Counted from the stretch's first letter, positions 41,689-52,451 are shown. The stretch: 53,401 nt of DNA from Anaerostipes sp. MSJ-23 (GCF_018918155.1 NZ_JAHLPY010000019.1:1-53401); one strand, 5' to 3'. Made by a program: numbers and translations. The notes: generated from the sequence alone by a model not told the origin.

Positions 41689-44600
41689 TTAAATTTCATC
41701 TAAAATCTTTTGTACCGCATATGGCTTTGCATATTTAATATACGCATCGCTAATAAATATTTTCTCTTTGTTCTTTGGTTCTACTAACATCGCTGGATAT
41801 ACAACTATCTGCTTTTCATGATTTTTATTTTTTACCCATATTCCTGAATTATCAATTTTTACATTACAACCGGATAAACTCAATATATTTTCTAATGGAT
41901 AAATGTATTCTTTCTGTTTTTCTATTTTTATATCGTTTGCGAGTTTGCTTTTTTCACCCCAATCTAATAATTCTAACGCAGCAAATCTATCTAACATTCC
42001 ATGAACATATTGATTTCTGTAATGTTTTAAGCAATTATGACAAGCATCTCCACATGAACATTCTGTAAGTATTTCACGAATAATCTTAAGTAATTTGGAT
42101 ATCTCATTGGCTACATTAACAGCATATCCTGCACCACTTGATAAACTATCATATAAATATATATCTATATATGCACATGTTGAATTGCTTCGAAGTCTAT
42201 AACCCGTTACAAGTTCAGAAAATTCAACATCTAAATATTTACTTGCTGCAAGCCTTAGAGCTTCTGCTAATGACTGTGCTGCTCTAGGTAACCATGGATT
42301 GCAATTTCTAGTTACATCTATTTTGCTACTGTCTATATTAAATTCCAATACTAACATGTCTGTAACAAAATCATAACCTAAATTTACATTTTTTAAATTT
42401 CTATGTGAACATTTTCCCCTAGCAAATTTAGTAATATATGGTCTCTGCACACCTTTAAGAACACGTGCTTCATCTCCTGGCATCGCCGCACCACAATCCT
42501 CGCATACAGTGAATCCTCTATCTTCAACACCTTTATTCATCATAATAATTCTTTGATTTTTTCTTGGCGACATTCTAATATTTAAAGTCCCTTCAACGTC
42601 AAATATTTCATCTGCATCTGGCAATGTAGAATACAATGGTTGTTGAACGGCTGTATATTCTTCCGTCAATTGTGCGTCTTGGATTGCTCGTGCATTTTTA
42701 GGTGCAAATCCCCAAGGCCTAAGCATATTTTTATCTAAAGTCAAGTCTTTATTACCACAAAATGGACATTTTTTTACATTTTCTTCTTCTAATCCAAACC
42801 AACCACATTCTGAACATGAAAGGATTGACTTCATATAATTTCCATCTTCCATATATGATTTTGCTGGAGATAACAACTGGCCCTTCTTTTTTTCACTCCC
42901 TGGATAAAATAATCCACCAATCTGATAAGTTTGTTTATCAACAATAATTGCTCGTCCTGGAGCATACTCTCCAATGGCTACATCTAAACCTCTTTCAACT
43001 TCATACTTAGTTCTACCATAATTATCAGTTATATATGTACTCACAACATTTTTGGGAAATGAATATGTTGGAATAATTCCCTCTTCATATAAGGCATCCA
43101 ACAAAGACTTTGCTTCAACATCATTAATATTTTCGTCTTCAACACCAAATAATTCTGGATGATCTTCACGTTTTTTCTTAAGTTTTTGCAGATCTCTTTT
43201 TATAGAATCCAAAAATTTTTGATAATTAAATTCAATATTAGGCATTAATATGTCGTCTCTCTCCACACGATATTTTTTTGTATATTCAATAAAATTTTCT
43301 AAATAATTATCTAAAAACTCAACTGCTGACATCATATCAATATTATTTTCTCTACCTTGTAGATACTCTTGAAAAACTACCATAGCTATATGTCTTTGCA
43401 TTAATTTTTCACTTTGTACATCTATCCATGGTCTTCTTGGATCTCCTCTGAACATAGGAACAGGATTATTAAAATATAACGTGTCATGTGGTCCATCCTC
43501 ACAAAATGTTACTATCGTTGAAAGACTAGCTCCATGTCTACCAGCTCGCCCAGCTCGCTGTTGATAATTTTCACGCATTGGTGGAATATTACGAAGTCCA
43601 ACTGCTACCAATGAACCTATATCAATTCCAACTTCCATTGTAGTTGTACTACTTAAAATATCGACTGGTATCTCTCCTTCTTGAGTTAAATCTTGAAACC
43701 GAAGTTCATACTGCTCTGTTTTACTCCACATATCATCACGCTGGTCTTTATGAGAAAGTTGAGCTGTATGCTCTTCAGTATCAATAACATGTATTGATTT
43801 TCCATTCAAAGCATCAATAACAGGTCTTCTCCAAAAATCCAACGAATCAAATTCCTTTTCTGTCATTTTATGTATATTAGTTGAACCACAACTTGGGCAA
43901 TGTTTCTTTAGCATATATGGTGTAATCTCCGAACATTGATCACAGCGATACCATTCTTTTTCTATTTTGAATCTTGGTTTTACTCTCGCTAAATCAACAT
44001 ATAATTTTCCATTGTCTGGCTGGGCCGAATCTAAAAATGCCTCTCTCAATACACTTTTCCATATATTCATTTCTGTAGAATTATTATCCCAATTCATAAT
44101 CTCCATAATATTCTTTGAAAATTTCCATTCCTTATCAAAACCATACTCTCCATATTTAGGTCTCACATTTAATCGTATATCGTCTGAAATTGTATGCCCC
44201 AGAAAAGTCGCCGTGTCACAACCTGATATCATCCACGCATTAAAAAATTCTATAAATTCATTTTCATCTACCCTAATTCCTTCTTCTCCCAATAAATCAA
44301 TTGCATCGAACATTGCATGATCTGTGGGGTCTATCCAACATAAAGCAGAATCATATAGTGTATTATAACCACCAGAAAATAATCTAAGTAAATAATTTTG
44401 CATCTGAACAGGTGCATTATATATTTTAAATCTAGGTGTATATTTCATTCGACGTTTATTATATCTATTATAATTTTTAATAGTTGATTTACAATCTTTA
44501 ATAAACTTTTCTCTTTCCGGATTATGGAAAATCTGTAAATGTTGTTGTCCTGCAACCAAGCAAAAATAATCATATAAATCATTCATCGATAGCTGCTCAT

Positions 44601-46947
44601 CATCGGATTCTTCCATCATATTAATTGCCATTACAAATAATTGTCTTACTGCCATAATATCAGAAGAATCAGACATATCACGAGCCAATTTTGCCGCTCT
44701 TTGTCTACTATCAGAAAACAATAATACCTTTCTTCCTTCATTAGGAAATCTGTCAGGATCATTGTCTTTTCCTACTACAGGAGGTTGATTTTGAAACTGT
44801 GCCTGAATCAAATTAAAAAATGATTGGTTACCCCGTGTGCTAAATGAAGTAAGTTGTGTAGAAGAAAGCTGATGTCGACAGTGTGGACAAGTTGTAAAAG
44901 TCACTATCTGAGGTCTTCCTTTTGCAGAGTAATTACAATAATATAATTTTCTAATGCCTGGTTTCCCTGCTTGAGAATCATCCTTAAAATTTATAAAACC
45001 ACTTTTAATATCTAAATAACATGGTTTAATAGCATTTTTTCCTTGTTTTTTAGGAAGAATATAACCATGCGGAGGAATATACAAATGAACTTCCTTCATT
45101 CTTCTATCCATCATTTGTCCCGAATAATGCCACAGGTATGCATTTCTTTTAAAATCTGTATCATCTTCAAGTATATATCCTTTATAAAACAAAGCTCCAC
45201 ATCTTCGGTCATTATATAATTCATAAACAACACTCTGACAATATGGACATACCAATTTCCCATCAGATAAAAATATCTCTCCTAAATCTAAAGTATCATC
45301 ATGATGAGAATGACTACACTCTGGATTTGCACAAGCATAGACACCTTTTATTCCCTTAAACAACATGTGCATTCTAGCGGGAAACAAAACCATGCCTTTT
45401 CTATTTTTCGCCATAGGCGCAATTGCTAATAAAACACCTACTGCTTGTAAGGCCTTTTCGTTTTCTACATTTGGAAATATAATCTGTGCTAATTCATTTA
45501 AAGATACAGCTTCCCCTCTGCAACTGCTAATTAACAATGAAAAAGGTTCATACTCCATCAAATGATCATACATCCAATAATATATCTCTTCTAAATTTAA
45601 AAATTCACTTGATACACCATCAAGTCCTTTCCAAAAATTTCTTAATTCTTTTAAACGTTCTTTTTCATTTCCTTCAAACATATCAGGATTCACTTTTTCA
45701 TATTTATTAAATGGAATCTTAAATTTTTGATAACTTTGTATACTTTCTCTGATTCCCGTGAGATAAGAAAAATCCAACTCTTTATCCGCAGCTGTTAACT
45801 CACTAGCAAATTTTATTACTGCTTCTTTATCTTTATTGTTCCTATCCGGCATACTAGCTGTAGTTAAAATAAATTGAACCCTATCTCTAGAAATACCCAA
45901 TTTGTGAAATAATCTTCTTATGAGAAAAGCGACCTCACCTCCCGATGAACCTCTATACATATGAGCCTCATCAATTACAAATAATAATTTATTTGACGAA
46001 TCGACGTTTAACCATTTTTTTGTATCAGACCAAATTTTTGCTTCTTTAGGTCTTAATAACATATATTCAAGCATAGAATAATTTGTTATGAGTATATCTG
46101 GACAAAATTGTTGCATCTCAAATCGTGTTATAAGTTCCGCATCCTCATCATCTGGAATATGTTTACTTTCATATAACCCTTCCAAAAAATCTTCCATATT
46201 AATCTTCGCAGGTATCTTTCCTTCTTTTGAGAGTTGATCAAAAAAAACCTTTTCACTTTCTGATGTAGGAAATGACATCCTTCTTAGAGTTTTTTCTAAT
46301 CTTCTATCCTGATTTTTATTAGGTTGCAAACCTGAATATGGTGTTCTACCCGTATACATTCCAAATTGTGGACGTCTCACATTACTTCCACATATTTCTC
46401 TAAAAATGTTTATAAATTTATTTTCAGAATCACCAATAAGTCTACGTAAACGGCTTACTTGATCGGATACAAGTGCATTCATTGGATACATGATAATTGT
46501 CCTAACACCTCTCATCTGCCAAGTATCCGATGAATTTCTCGCCTCATCTGCAAGTTTTGCCAATAAAGGCCACATAAAACATTCCGTTTTACCTGAACCT
46601 GTACCAGTAGCAACAAATAAATCTTTTCCCTCAGTTGCCTTCTCTAATGCTTCTATCTGATGAATAAATGGCGTTGGATATACCCCAATTCCAGCCTTGC
46701 TCAGTTTTTCAAAATAATCTTTCATCCAATCTGGAATTTTTGAATAACGAATTCCTTCTTCCTTACTTTTATACGCAGGAGAAGATTCTATATAAGGTTT
46801 TTGATACAATACACCTTCTTTATCTAACTGTTCACTAACTGCCGAAAGCAGAATGGGTGATTTAGCAAAATATTGTGATTTTATGTAATTTTCTAGTTCT
46901 GCACGTAATTCTTTATGTACAGAATTTGCTCCATTCGACATTTTCAT
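41689..46947 (-). CDS. Large DEAH-box helicase with zinc sites and DUF1998-type C-terminus, DruE-like
   Basis: The 1752-residue protein is a superfamily 2 helicase. Walker A ATGTGSGKTE is at 113-122, YPMNALVSDQ follows, and the DEAH motif is FVIDEAHMYRGSSGGE. The second RecA domain has VLLFSDSRQRAAKLA, MEVGIDIG and the motif VI block YQQRAGRAGRHGA. Between and after are zinc ribbons (CPYCQ, TTCPHCRHQ, CDQCSE...CPSCG, CSECGWF...CPFCGN, CEDCGAA). The C-terminus SLSSGAGYAV, CSCGDACHNCLKHYRNQ is the DUF1998/MrfA-type zinc domain. This fits DruE of Druantia or DrmA-like/MrfA helicases. The start overlaps the preceding stop (ATGA) behind GAGGAG. It ends the four-gene operon and is probably its motor. 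Confidence 0.88.
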   Translation of the reverse strand: MKMSNGANSVHKELRAELENYIKSQYFAKSPILLSAVSEQLDKEGVLYQKPYIESSPAYKSKEEGIRYSKIPDWMKDYFEKLSKAGIGVYPTPFIHQIEALEKATEGKDLFVATGTGSGKTECFMWPLLAKLADEARNSSDTWQMRGVRTIIMYPMNALVSDQVSRLRRLIGDSENKFINIFREICGSNVRRPQFGMYTGRTPYSGLQPNKNQDRRLEKTLRRMSFPTSESEKVFFDQLSKEGKIPAKINMEDFLEGLYESKHIPDDEDAELITRFEMQQFCPDILITNYSMLEYMLLRPKEAKIWSDTKKWLNVDSSNKLLFVIDEAHMYRGSSGGEVAFLIRRLFHKLGISRDRVQFILTTASMPDRNNKDKEAVIKFASELTAADKELDFSYLTGIRESIQSYQKFKIPFNKYEKVNPDMFEGNEKERLKELRNFWKGLDGVSSEFLNLEEIYYWMYDHLMEYEPFSLLISSCRGEAVSLNELAQIIFPNVENEKALQAVGVLLAIAPMAKNRKGMVLFPARMHMLFKGIKGVYACANPECSHSHHDDTLDLGEIFLSDGKLVCPYCQSVVYELYNDRRCGALFYKGYILEDDTDFKRNAYLWHYSGQMMDRRMKEVHLYIPPHGYILPKKQGKNAIKPCYLDIKSGFINFKDDSQAGKPGIRKLYYCNYSAKGRPQIVTFTTCPHCRHQLSSTQLTSFSTRGNQSFFNLIQAQFQNQPPVVGKDNDPDRFPNEGRKVLLFSDSRQRAAKLARDMSDSSDIMAVRQLFVMAINMMEESDDEQLSMNDLYDYFCLVAGQQHLQIFHNPEREKFIKDCKSTIKNYNRYNKRRMKYTPRFKIYNAPVQMQNYLLRLFSGGYNTLYDSALCWIDPTDHAMFDAIDLLGEEGIRVDENEFIEFFNAWMISGCDTATFLGHTISDDIRLNVRPKYGEYGFDKEWKFSKNIMEIMNWDNNSTEMNIWKSVLREAFLDSAQPDNGKLYVDLARVKPRFKIEKEWYRCDQCSEITPYMLKKHCPSCGSTNIHKMTEKEFDSLDFWRRPVIDALNGKSIHVIDTEEHTAQLSHKDQRDDMWSKTEQYELRFQDLTQEGEIPVDILSSTTTMEVGIDIGSLVAVGLRNIPPMRENYQQRAGRAGRHGASLSTIVTFCEDGPHDTLYFNNPVPMFRGDPRRPWIDVQSEKLMQRHIAMVVFQEYLQGRENNIDMMSAVEFLDNYLENFIEYTKKYRVERDDILMPNIEFNYQKFLDSIKRDLQKLKKKREDHPELFGVEDENINDVEAKSLLDALYEEGIIPTYSFPKNVVSTYITDNYGRTKYEVERGLDVAIGEYAPGRAIIVDKQTYQIGGLFYPGSEKKKGQLLSPAKSYMEDGNYMKSILSCSECGWFGLEEENVKKCPFCGNKDLTLDKNMLRPWGFAPKNARAIQDAQLTEEYTAVQQPLYSTLPDADEIFDVEGTLNIRMSPRKNQRIIMMNKGVEDRGFTVCEDCGAAMPGDEARVLKGVQRPYITKFARGKCSHRNLKNVNLGYDFVTDMLVLEFNIDSSKIDVTRNCNPWLPRAAQSLAEALRLAASKYLDVEFSELVTGYRLRSNSTCAYIDIYLYDSLSSGAGYAVNVANEISKLLKIIREILTECSCGDACHNCLKHYRNQYVHGMLDRFAALELLDWGEKSKLANDIKIEKQKEYIYPLENILSLSGCNVKIDNSGIWVKNKNHEKQIVVYPAMLVEPKNKEKIFISDAYIKYAKPYAVQKILDEI

Positions 46948-47951
46948 TTCTCCTCTATAAATTCATAGCCTTGCTTTTTCATAAGTTCGACAATCCCCTC
47001 AAATACATATCGTGTACAAATTCTATTAAAATCTCTTGGAAGCTCATAAAAAGATGTTGGCCAGCTATATAATTTCCATAAATATAAATTTGATGGCGAT
47101 GGCAAATAACCAAACTTAACATATACAATATCTCCATCATATCTATATGTTGTTGGAGGAAGTACTCCTTCATAATACAGACATGCATTTGCTAAACTTC
47201 TATAATTATAATCTTTTACAATCCATGTCGGCAATTGACATACAAGCAAATTTGCGTCCAGATTTTCTTTGTACAAATAATACAATTTATTTTCCTTAAA
47301 TCCTGTACGCAACAAAGAATTTCTTCCATCTCCATTCGGTTTATTTACCCAATAACCACCTGTAAAAGGTGGTTTCAATCTTAAGTATTCTATATCTCCT
47401 TCAACGTTAAGCTCTGTCCATTCAACATTTTCAGTCCAAATTTTCCATCTATCTTTAAGATTTGTCATATCAAGATGAAAAATATTTTTATACGATGCAT
47501 TATAACTTGTATTATCTTTTCTCATATATGTACCCAAACCACTTATATTCTGTTGAATATTAAGTTCATAACCTCTTGTAAATATTATATTATTAATAAA
47601 ATCTTCTGTTTTTTTTGCTGGCACAATTCGATTGGGTATATGATAAAAAACACCTGTGTGTAAATAAATATCATAAATTTCGTCTGCTAAATTCCCCAAT
47701 TTCTCAGGTAAAAATCCATTTATCTCTGGATATATTTTACGATAACTCTCAAGTACATCAACTATGCGATTTTTCATATGAGTAATCGATGTCATATCTC
47801 CCTCAATATCATCAAACAATGCTGCTATAGCCATTCTTCCAAGTAAGGAGTATATGACACGCATTTTCCAATTATTTATAGGCTCTAATTTTCCCTTTTC
47901 TATATTATATTCATCTGCTATCTTAACAATAAGGCTATCGTATTTATTCAT
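46944..47951 (-). CDS. Uncharacterised operon protein of the helicase cluster (about 335 aa)
   Basis: I do not recognise the family. The protein begins with an alpha-helical part (KYDSLIVKIADEYNIEKGKL, SLLGRMAIAALFDDIEGD, GFLPEKLGNLADEIYDIYLH) and ends in a beta/aromatic-rich domain (WTELNVEGDIEYLRLKPPF, GGYWVNKPNGDG, PTTYRYDGDIVYVKFGYLPS). It lacks Cys motifs, P-loops and membrane helices. I chose ATG 47951 with GGAG six bases before; an upstream ATG at 47963 is in frame. It overlaps the 922-residue gene by 8 bases and the helicase by 4, so all three are translationally linked. Likely a dedicated subunit of the same complex. Confidence 0.75.
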   Translation of the reverse strand: MNKYDSLIVKIADEYNIEKGKLEPINNWKMRVIYSLLGRMAIAALFDDIEGDMTSITHMKNRIVDVLESYRKIYPEINGFLPEKLGNLADEIYDIYLHTGVFYHIPNRIVPAKKTEDFINNIIFTRGYELNIQQNISGLGTYMRKDNTSYNASYKNIFHLDMTNLKDRWKIWTENVEWTELNVEGDIEYLRLKPPFTGGYWVNKPNGDGRNSLLRTGFKENKLYYLYKENLDANLLVCQLPTWIVKDYNYRSLANACLYYEGVLPPTTYRYDGDIVYVKFGYLPSPSNLYLWKLYSWPTSFYELPRDFNRICTRYVFEGIVELMKKQGYEFIEEK

Positions 47952-50712
47952 CAAATTCTCCATATATTTCTGTTATGTATTTCATCATCATTTTTGATAT
48001 ATTGATTTTCTTTTTATCATTATCTTTCAATATCTTAAACAAACGTGACATCTGCATTGTTGAATATGCATAAGGGAGTATTGCAAATAAGACATCAAAA
48101 TCTTCATTATCATCCTCTAACATGATATGCATATTAGCTATAGATATTTGAATGTGTGACTTGGTTAAAACAGGTAAATGAAATTCTTTTAGTACCCTTT
48201 TATAATTATTTTTATAATCTAATTCAAATTCATTAAAATCTTCTGTTTTTTGCGAACACATAAATATTGTTCTAGGCTTTTTATCTACAATGCAATCCGT
48301 AAACAATGGTATCATATAATTGAAATAACTCTTTGGTTCAATCTGTAAATCCTCAATAAATGGATGTACCCCTATATAAAATACCTCCGTATTCGACATA
48401 ATAGATGGAAGTTTATTTATCCATTCTGAATTAAATAGATCATCAATAATGATAATCTCTCCTTTTCTGATCTGCCTCTTATATTCATTATTTCCTATAG
48501 ACTTTCTATAAATTAATTTTCGTCCGGGTTTACCTACTACTGCACATGAAAATGCTTGTGCTATCGCTTCAGCATTTGGTCCAGCCAATAACAGATTGCT
48601 TTTATTTAGATAACTTGCATACAAATATGCTGCCACTGGCCGTGCTAACCTATCAATAACTCCAGCTTCCATTAATTCATATTCAATAGAATCCAATGTC
48701 ATAATCCAGTCTTCATTAAGCTCTTCTTTTAATTGCGTACCTATTATTGCATCATCATTTTCAAAAAAAAGCTCCTTTTTAGCTATAATTTCTTCATAAT
48801 CCGAATCATACGATGATTTAACTGGTGCATTAACAAATGCCATTTCCGCTATAAAATCTGCAGCTTTTGTTTGTGCATTTTTTATACGATTGGTTACTGC
48901 GTTTTCTACATCTTCTGCAAGTTGTTCTTTTAATTCTAATTTATCTTTAAATTCAGATAATTCTTTCTCGCATTTCTTTTTGTCATTCTTTATAAACAAT
49001 AACTCTTTCTTCGCCTCAGATAATTTAATATTCATATTTTCTATTTCATTCTGTTTGTTTTGAATAATAATTTTATTTTCTTCTTCCCACTCTTCATGTA
49101 TAACATTTTTAAATCTCAATAATGTTTTTTCATCTGATAAAATTACCTCTTTAATAAGATCATCTGATACAGTGGTTCCATTAATATAATTATTTGCTAT
49201 AGAAATAAAATCTTTTAACTTTTTCTCAGCAATCATCAATGAACAATTTAACTTTTCTACAATTTCACTACAAATCGAATCTGTGTCAAGTTCTTGCAGA
49301 AAATTTTTCAAAAATCGCCACTCTTCTTTTTTTGTTTTTCCTGCCTTTTTAAATAAAGACCAAGAATTCCTATCGATTATAATATTTTTGATTAATTCCA
49401 TTTCATCAATAATCGAAACCACTTCTCTCGGAATTCCAAGTCCCATCTTATAAAAAAAACTTCTATCATTAGCTAATTTAAAAAAATCATTTTCTCCAAA
49501 TTCATACTTATTCAATGTAATCACGGATGATTTAAGTTTATATTTATTCCCCATTTTTTCAAAATCATATACATTACATAAAAATCCGACATATTTCCCT
49601 TTTTCTACATAAACTGAATACATACCAAGATTCGGTAAACCGTTTTTTTCAAATCCATCTTTCAGTAAGTTAATCATTCCTTCCTCATCTTTCTGATGAA
49701 AAAAAAGAATTTCTATTGGATTTAGTTCTTTAACAAATTTTGATGATATAAAATCCTTATCTCTGTTGTTAATGTTTTGAGTTGCCTTCCACATCCATAT
49801 GCCCATGGTTCCAATATCACGAGGTCCGTCATTCAAATATAATTTATTCCTATTGGCATATTGTCTAGATTCACTTTCATCACAATAGAACACTTCGAAT
49901 TCTCCAGATTCTGTAAGATCCGCATATCGTTCAATCATTTTAATTCCTTTATAGTCCGGTGCTAATACCTCACATAAAGATATAAAATCATACTCTTTGG
50001 ATTTAATTTTTTCCTTATCGACAACAATTTCATGATTTGCTCGTTCTCTTAAATTCTTCAATTCTTTTTCATTTTTTTTATATTCTTCTTCTAATTTTTC
50101 TAATTTATTTTTGTATTCGGACAATTGTGAACCAACATCATTTTTATCTTTTATTAATTCTTTAATTACTTTATCATTATCTAATTTATCTTTTTCAAGA
50201 TTTTTTATTTTGACAAATAGTTTTTCATTTTTTTTAATATCTTCATCATAATCATTATTCTTTTTAGTTTCTCTGTCATATTCATTTATCTTATTCTGCA
50301 TGAAACCAATTATTTTATTACAAACATTTAGTAAATATGATGATCCCTTTTCCTCTCCTATAAGTTTAAAATATAACTGTACATTATCTACAAAATACGA
50401 ATCAATTAAAGTAAGTGCAACAGCATCTTCATGATTTCTATTATTCTGTTCTAACTTCTCAATATTTACTTGAATCTCTGCAATCCACTTCTTAAGCATT
50501 ATATCAATATATCCACTAATAAATCTTTTACTAAAATTTTTAATCGCCAAATCTACAGCTTCTTTATCCGACATACTATATGGCCTGAATCCTGGTTTTA
50601 TTTTTGAAAATTCTTTAGAAAAAGCTGCAAACTGTTTTTTTAATACTTTTCCAGAAATAGCTTTACAAATGTACTCGACATCTTTATCTGTTAATACTTC
50701 CGTATATTCCAT
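47944..50712 (-). CDS. Coiled-coil protein with degenerate ATPase-like C-terminus, defence-operon subunit
   Basis: The 922-residue cytosolic protein has no recognised family. Long coiled coils cover about 165-240 (NEKLFVKIKNLEKDKLDNDK) and 545-610 (NKQNEIENMNIKLSEAKKEL). A middle domain (FEVFYCDESESRQYANRNKL, MGIWMWKATQNINN) resembles a nucleic-acid or protein binding unit. The C-terminal 730-900 looks AAA-like: NLLLAGPNAEAIAQAF in the Walker A position lacks the GKT, while GEIIIIDDLFNSEW resembles a Walker B, then PRTIFMCSQKTEDF. It could be a pseudo-ATPase. RBS GGAGAAAAAGG before the ATG; the upstream gene ends 13 bases away. Probably a sensor or scaffold of the helicase system. Confidence 0.75.
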   Translation of the reverse strand: MEYTEVLTDKDVEYICKAISGKVLKKQFAAFSKEFSKIKPGFRPYSMSDKEAVDLAIKNFSKRFISGYIDIMLKKWIAEIQVNIEKLEQNNRNHEDAVALTLIDSYFVDNVQLYFKLIGEEKGSSYLLNVCNKIIGFMQNKINEYDRETKKNNDYDEDIKKNEKLFVKIKNLEKDKLDNDKVIKELIKDKNDVGSQLSEYKNKLEKLEEEYKKNEKELKNLRERANHEIVVDKEKIKSKEYDFISLCEVLAPDYKGIKMIERYADLTESGEFEVFYCDESESRQYANRNKLYLNDGPRDIGTMGIWMWKATQNINNRDKDFISSKFVKELNPIEILFFHQKDEEGMINLLKDGFEKNGLPNLGMYSVYVEKGKYVGFLCNVYDFEKMGNKYKLKSSVITLNKYEFGENDFFKLANDRSFFYKMGLGIPREVVSIIDEMELIKNIIIDRNSWSLFKKAGKTKKEEWRFLKNFLQELDTDSICSEIVEKLNCSLMIAEKKLKDFISIANNYINGTTVSDDLIKEVILSDEKTLLRFKNVIHEEWEEENKIIIQNKQNEIENMNIKLSEAKKELLFIKNDKKKCEKELSEFKDKLELKEQLAEDVENAVTNRIKNAQTKAADFIAEMAFVNAPVKSSYDSDYEEIIAKKELFFENDDAIIGTQLKEELNEDWIMTLDSIEYELMEAGVIDRLARPVAAYLYASYLNKSNLLLAGPNAEAIAQAFSCAVVGKPGRKLIYRKSIGNNEYKRQIRKGEIIIIDDLFNSEWINKLPSIMSNTEVFYIGVHPFIEDLQIEPKSYFNYMIPLFTDCIVDKKPRTIFMCSQKTEDFNEFELDYKNNYKRVLKEFHLPVLTKSHIQISIANMHIMLEDDNEDFDVLFAILPYAYSTMQMSRLFKILKDNDKKKINISKMMMKYITEIYGEFDE

Positions 50713-50725
50713 CCTTTTTCTCCTC

Positions 50726-52276
50726 TTAATTTCTTATTTTTCTTTCTATAATGAAAATTAAATACTTATAGGCTTGTTCATTAATACTATTTTCTCTTAT
50801 TCTTTTATACAACCACATTTTGATTTTCGGATATTCATCTAATCTTGCTGCCAAACTTCCTATAGTATGTGAAACTTTAATTTTTTTACCTGAAAATGAA
50901 TTTAATTTTTCTAAAATAGAATTTTCATCATTAATTGTCTGAGTATGAACTTTCATAAACTTAATTTTTTTAATTAAATCCAATCCTACAAAAATGGAAA
51001 TTTGTGTCCCCCATGTAATCTGATCAATCTCTACTCGTCTATCTCCATTGATAAGCCTTTTATCAACAATCTTATCATTCTTAATAATTTCGACAAACCC
51101 ATCATATTGTGTTTTTATAAGAACTTTCCCGTTTTCTGGTAATGTACTTATTTGTTCCGAATCAATAAAATTACCTCTTATATCTGTAATTTGTGCTTTG
51201 GTATTATCTCCTAAACCATCCAATTCTTCTTTCCAAAAATAAGCATAATTTAAGGCTTTTGTTCTACCTGCAGAAATCAACTGTTGTCTTGAGTTGCATT
51301 CAATCTTTAATATCGTTTCATCATAACAATCAAATTTCTGCTTATAAGCTTCAGGAAAAGCCACTATATTACTAGCATTCCCTTTGATATGTAAAAACAT
51401 ATTTCTTTGGTTATGCTTTATTACATATTTATTTTCTATATAGATTGGCCAAATCTGTTGAATATCAATAGGTGACTCTGTTAATCTGCAATGATACTCT
51501 AAAAAAAATTTTGCAGATTCTTCACTATAATCATTTGCCACAACTTCAAATATTTTCCAATTTTCTGATAAAATCTCTTTACATGAAATTTCTTTTATAC
51601 TTACATGCCCACTTTGAGAATTATCAATTCTATTTATACAAAGAATAAAATATTTTTTCCCAATAATAACATCTGCATCATAAACCATCTTTCTACCTGT
51701 GTTAGCATCAAATACCGTTCCACTAGATATAATTCCATTATTTTTTCGAGGCCAAAATTTATAAATATCATCCTTAACACCTTCAACATTAACAATAAAT
51801 TCTGTAGATGGATTTTCTCCGATTGAAAGATACGTAATACCATCAATATTTAACCTTTCACCAGAATATATATATTTATTTTCTTCAAATCCTTTCGATG
51901 TAATTATTATTTTCATCTGTTTAGAATTTAGGTTATATGGAACTGGAATAAATCCCAACTCAAATTCAAAATTTTTTCTTGTAATATTTTTTATTCGCAT
52001 TGGTAACTCATGATCTGAAAAATCATATGTCATTGAAACATGTGCACCTAAAGCACGTTCTGGACAATCTTTATTTTTCTCCGAACGACTATGTTTAAAA
52101 TATCTATTTCGACAGCTACCATTAGTTAGCGATACATACTGTCCACATAATTCACACATAAATAATCCACTGTTCGCTGACACTCCACCAATTGGATGTA
52201 ATTTAGCAGCCTCAGCTGCAGTAATCCTTTCCCATCCTTTATTTTTCCACATACAAACATGAGTTAATGAAGTCAT
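50726..52276 (-). CDS. First gene of the helicase operon: zinc-finger/beta-domain protein
   Basis: The 516-residue protein is unrecognised as a whole. Residues ~35-75 hold a CoiA-like zinc finger: FMCELCGQYVSLTNGSCRNR and YFKHSRSEKNKDCPERALG, with Cys/His/Cys ligands, as in proteins that examine or process nucleic acid. The remainder is predicted beta-rich (NFEFELGFIPVPYNLNSKQM, GSCRN aside), ending in a basic helical tail (KMWLYKRIRENSINEQAYKY). RBS AAAGGTGGAG lies 8 bases before the ATG. It is followed after 13 bases by the coiled-coil gene. Order: zinc-finger protein, coiled-coil/AAA-like, 335-residue protein, DUF1998 helicase. Confidence 0.75.
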   Translation of the reverse strand: MTSLTHVCMWKNKGWERITAAEAAKLHPIGGVSANSGLFMCELCGQYVSLTNGSCRNRYFKHSRSEKNKDCPERALGAHVSMTYDFSDHELPMRIKNITRKNFEFELGFIPVPYNLNSKQMKIIITSKGFEENKYIYSGERLNIDGITYLSIGENPSTEFIVNVEGVKDDIYKFWPRKNNGIISSGTVFDANTGRKMVYDADVIIGKKYFILCINRIDNSQSGHVSIKEISCKEILSENWKIFEVVANDYSEESAKFFLEYHCRLTESPIDIQQIWPIYIENKYVIKHNQRNMFLHIKGNASNIVAFPEAYKQKFDCYDETILKIECNSRQQLISAGRTKALNYAYFWKEELDGLGDNTKAQITDIRGNFIDSEQISTLPENGKVLIKTQYDGFVEIIKNDKIVDKRLINGDRRVEIDQITWGTQISIFVGLDLIKKIKFMKVHTQTINDENSILEKLNSFSGKKIKVSHTIGSLAARLDEYPKIKMWLYKRIRENSINEQAYKYLIFIIERKIRN

Positions 52277-52414
52277 GAGTTTTTACTCCACCTTTCCTAT
52301 CAAAACCATAATTTTATCCTATAGCTAGAAACATAAAACAAGAAGATATTTTCAAACTCCATCATCAGAAAATGAAGAAATCTTCTATTCAAGATGTGAA
52401 TTTGAAAAATAGTA

Positions 52415-52451
52415 CATCAGCTAGTAGTTTTAAATAGGCCATTAGCTGATG
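52415..52451. repeat. Inverted repeat upstream of the helicase operon
   Basis: CATCAGCTA (52415-52423) pairs with TAGCTGATG (52443-52451) around a 19-base loop. It is about 140 bases upstream of the first gene of the defence-like operon and could be a leader hairpin or a terminator of an older upstream transcript. Confidence 0.55.
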
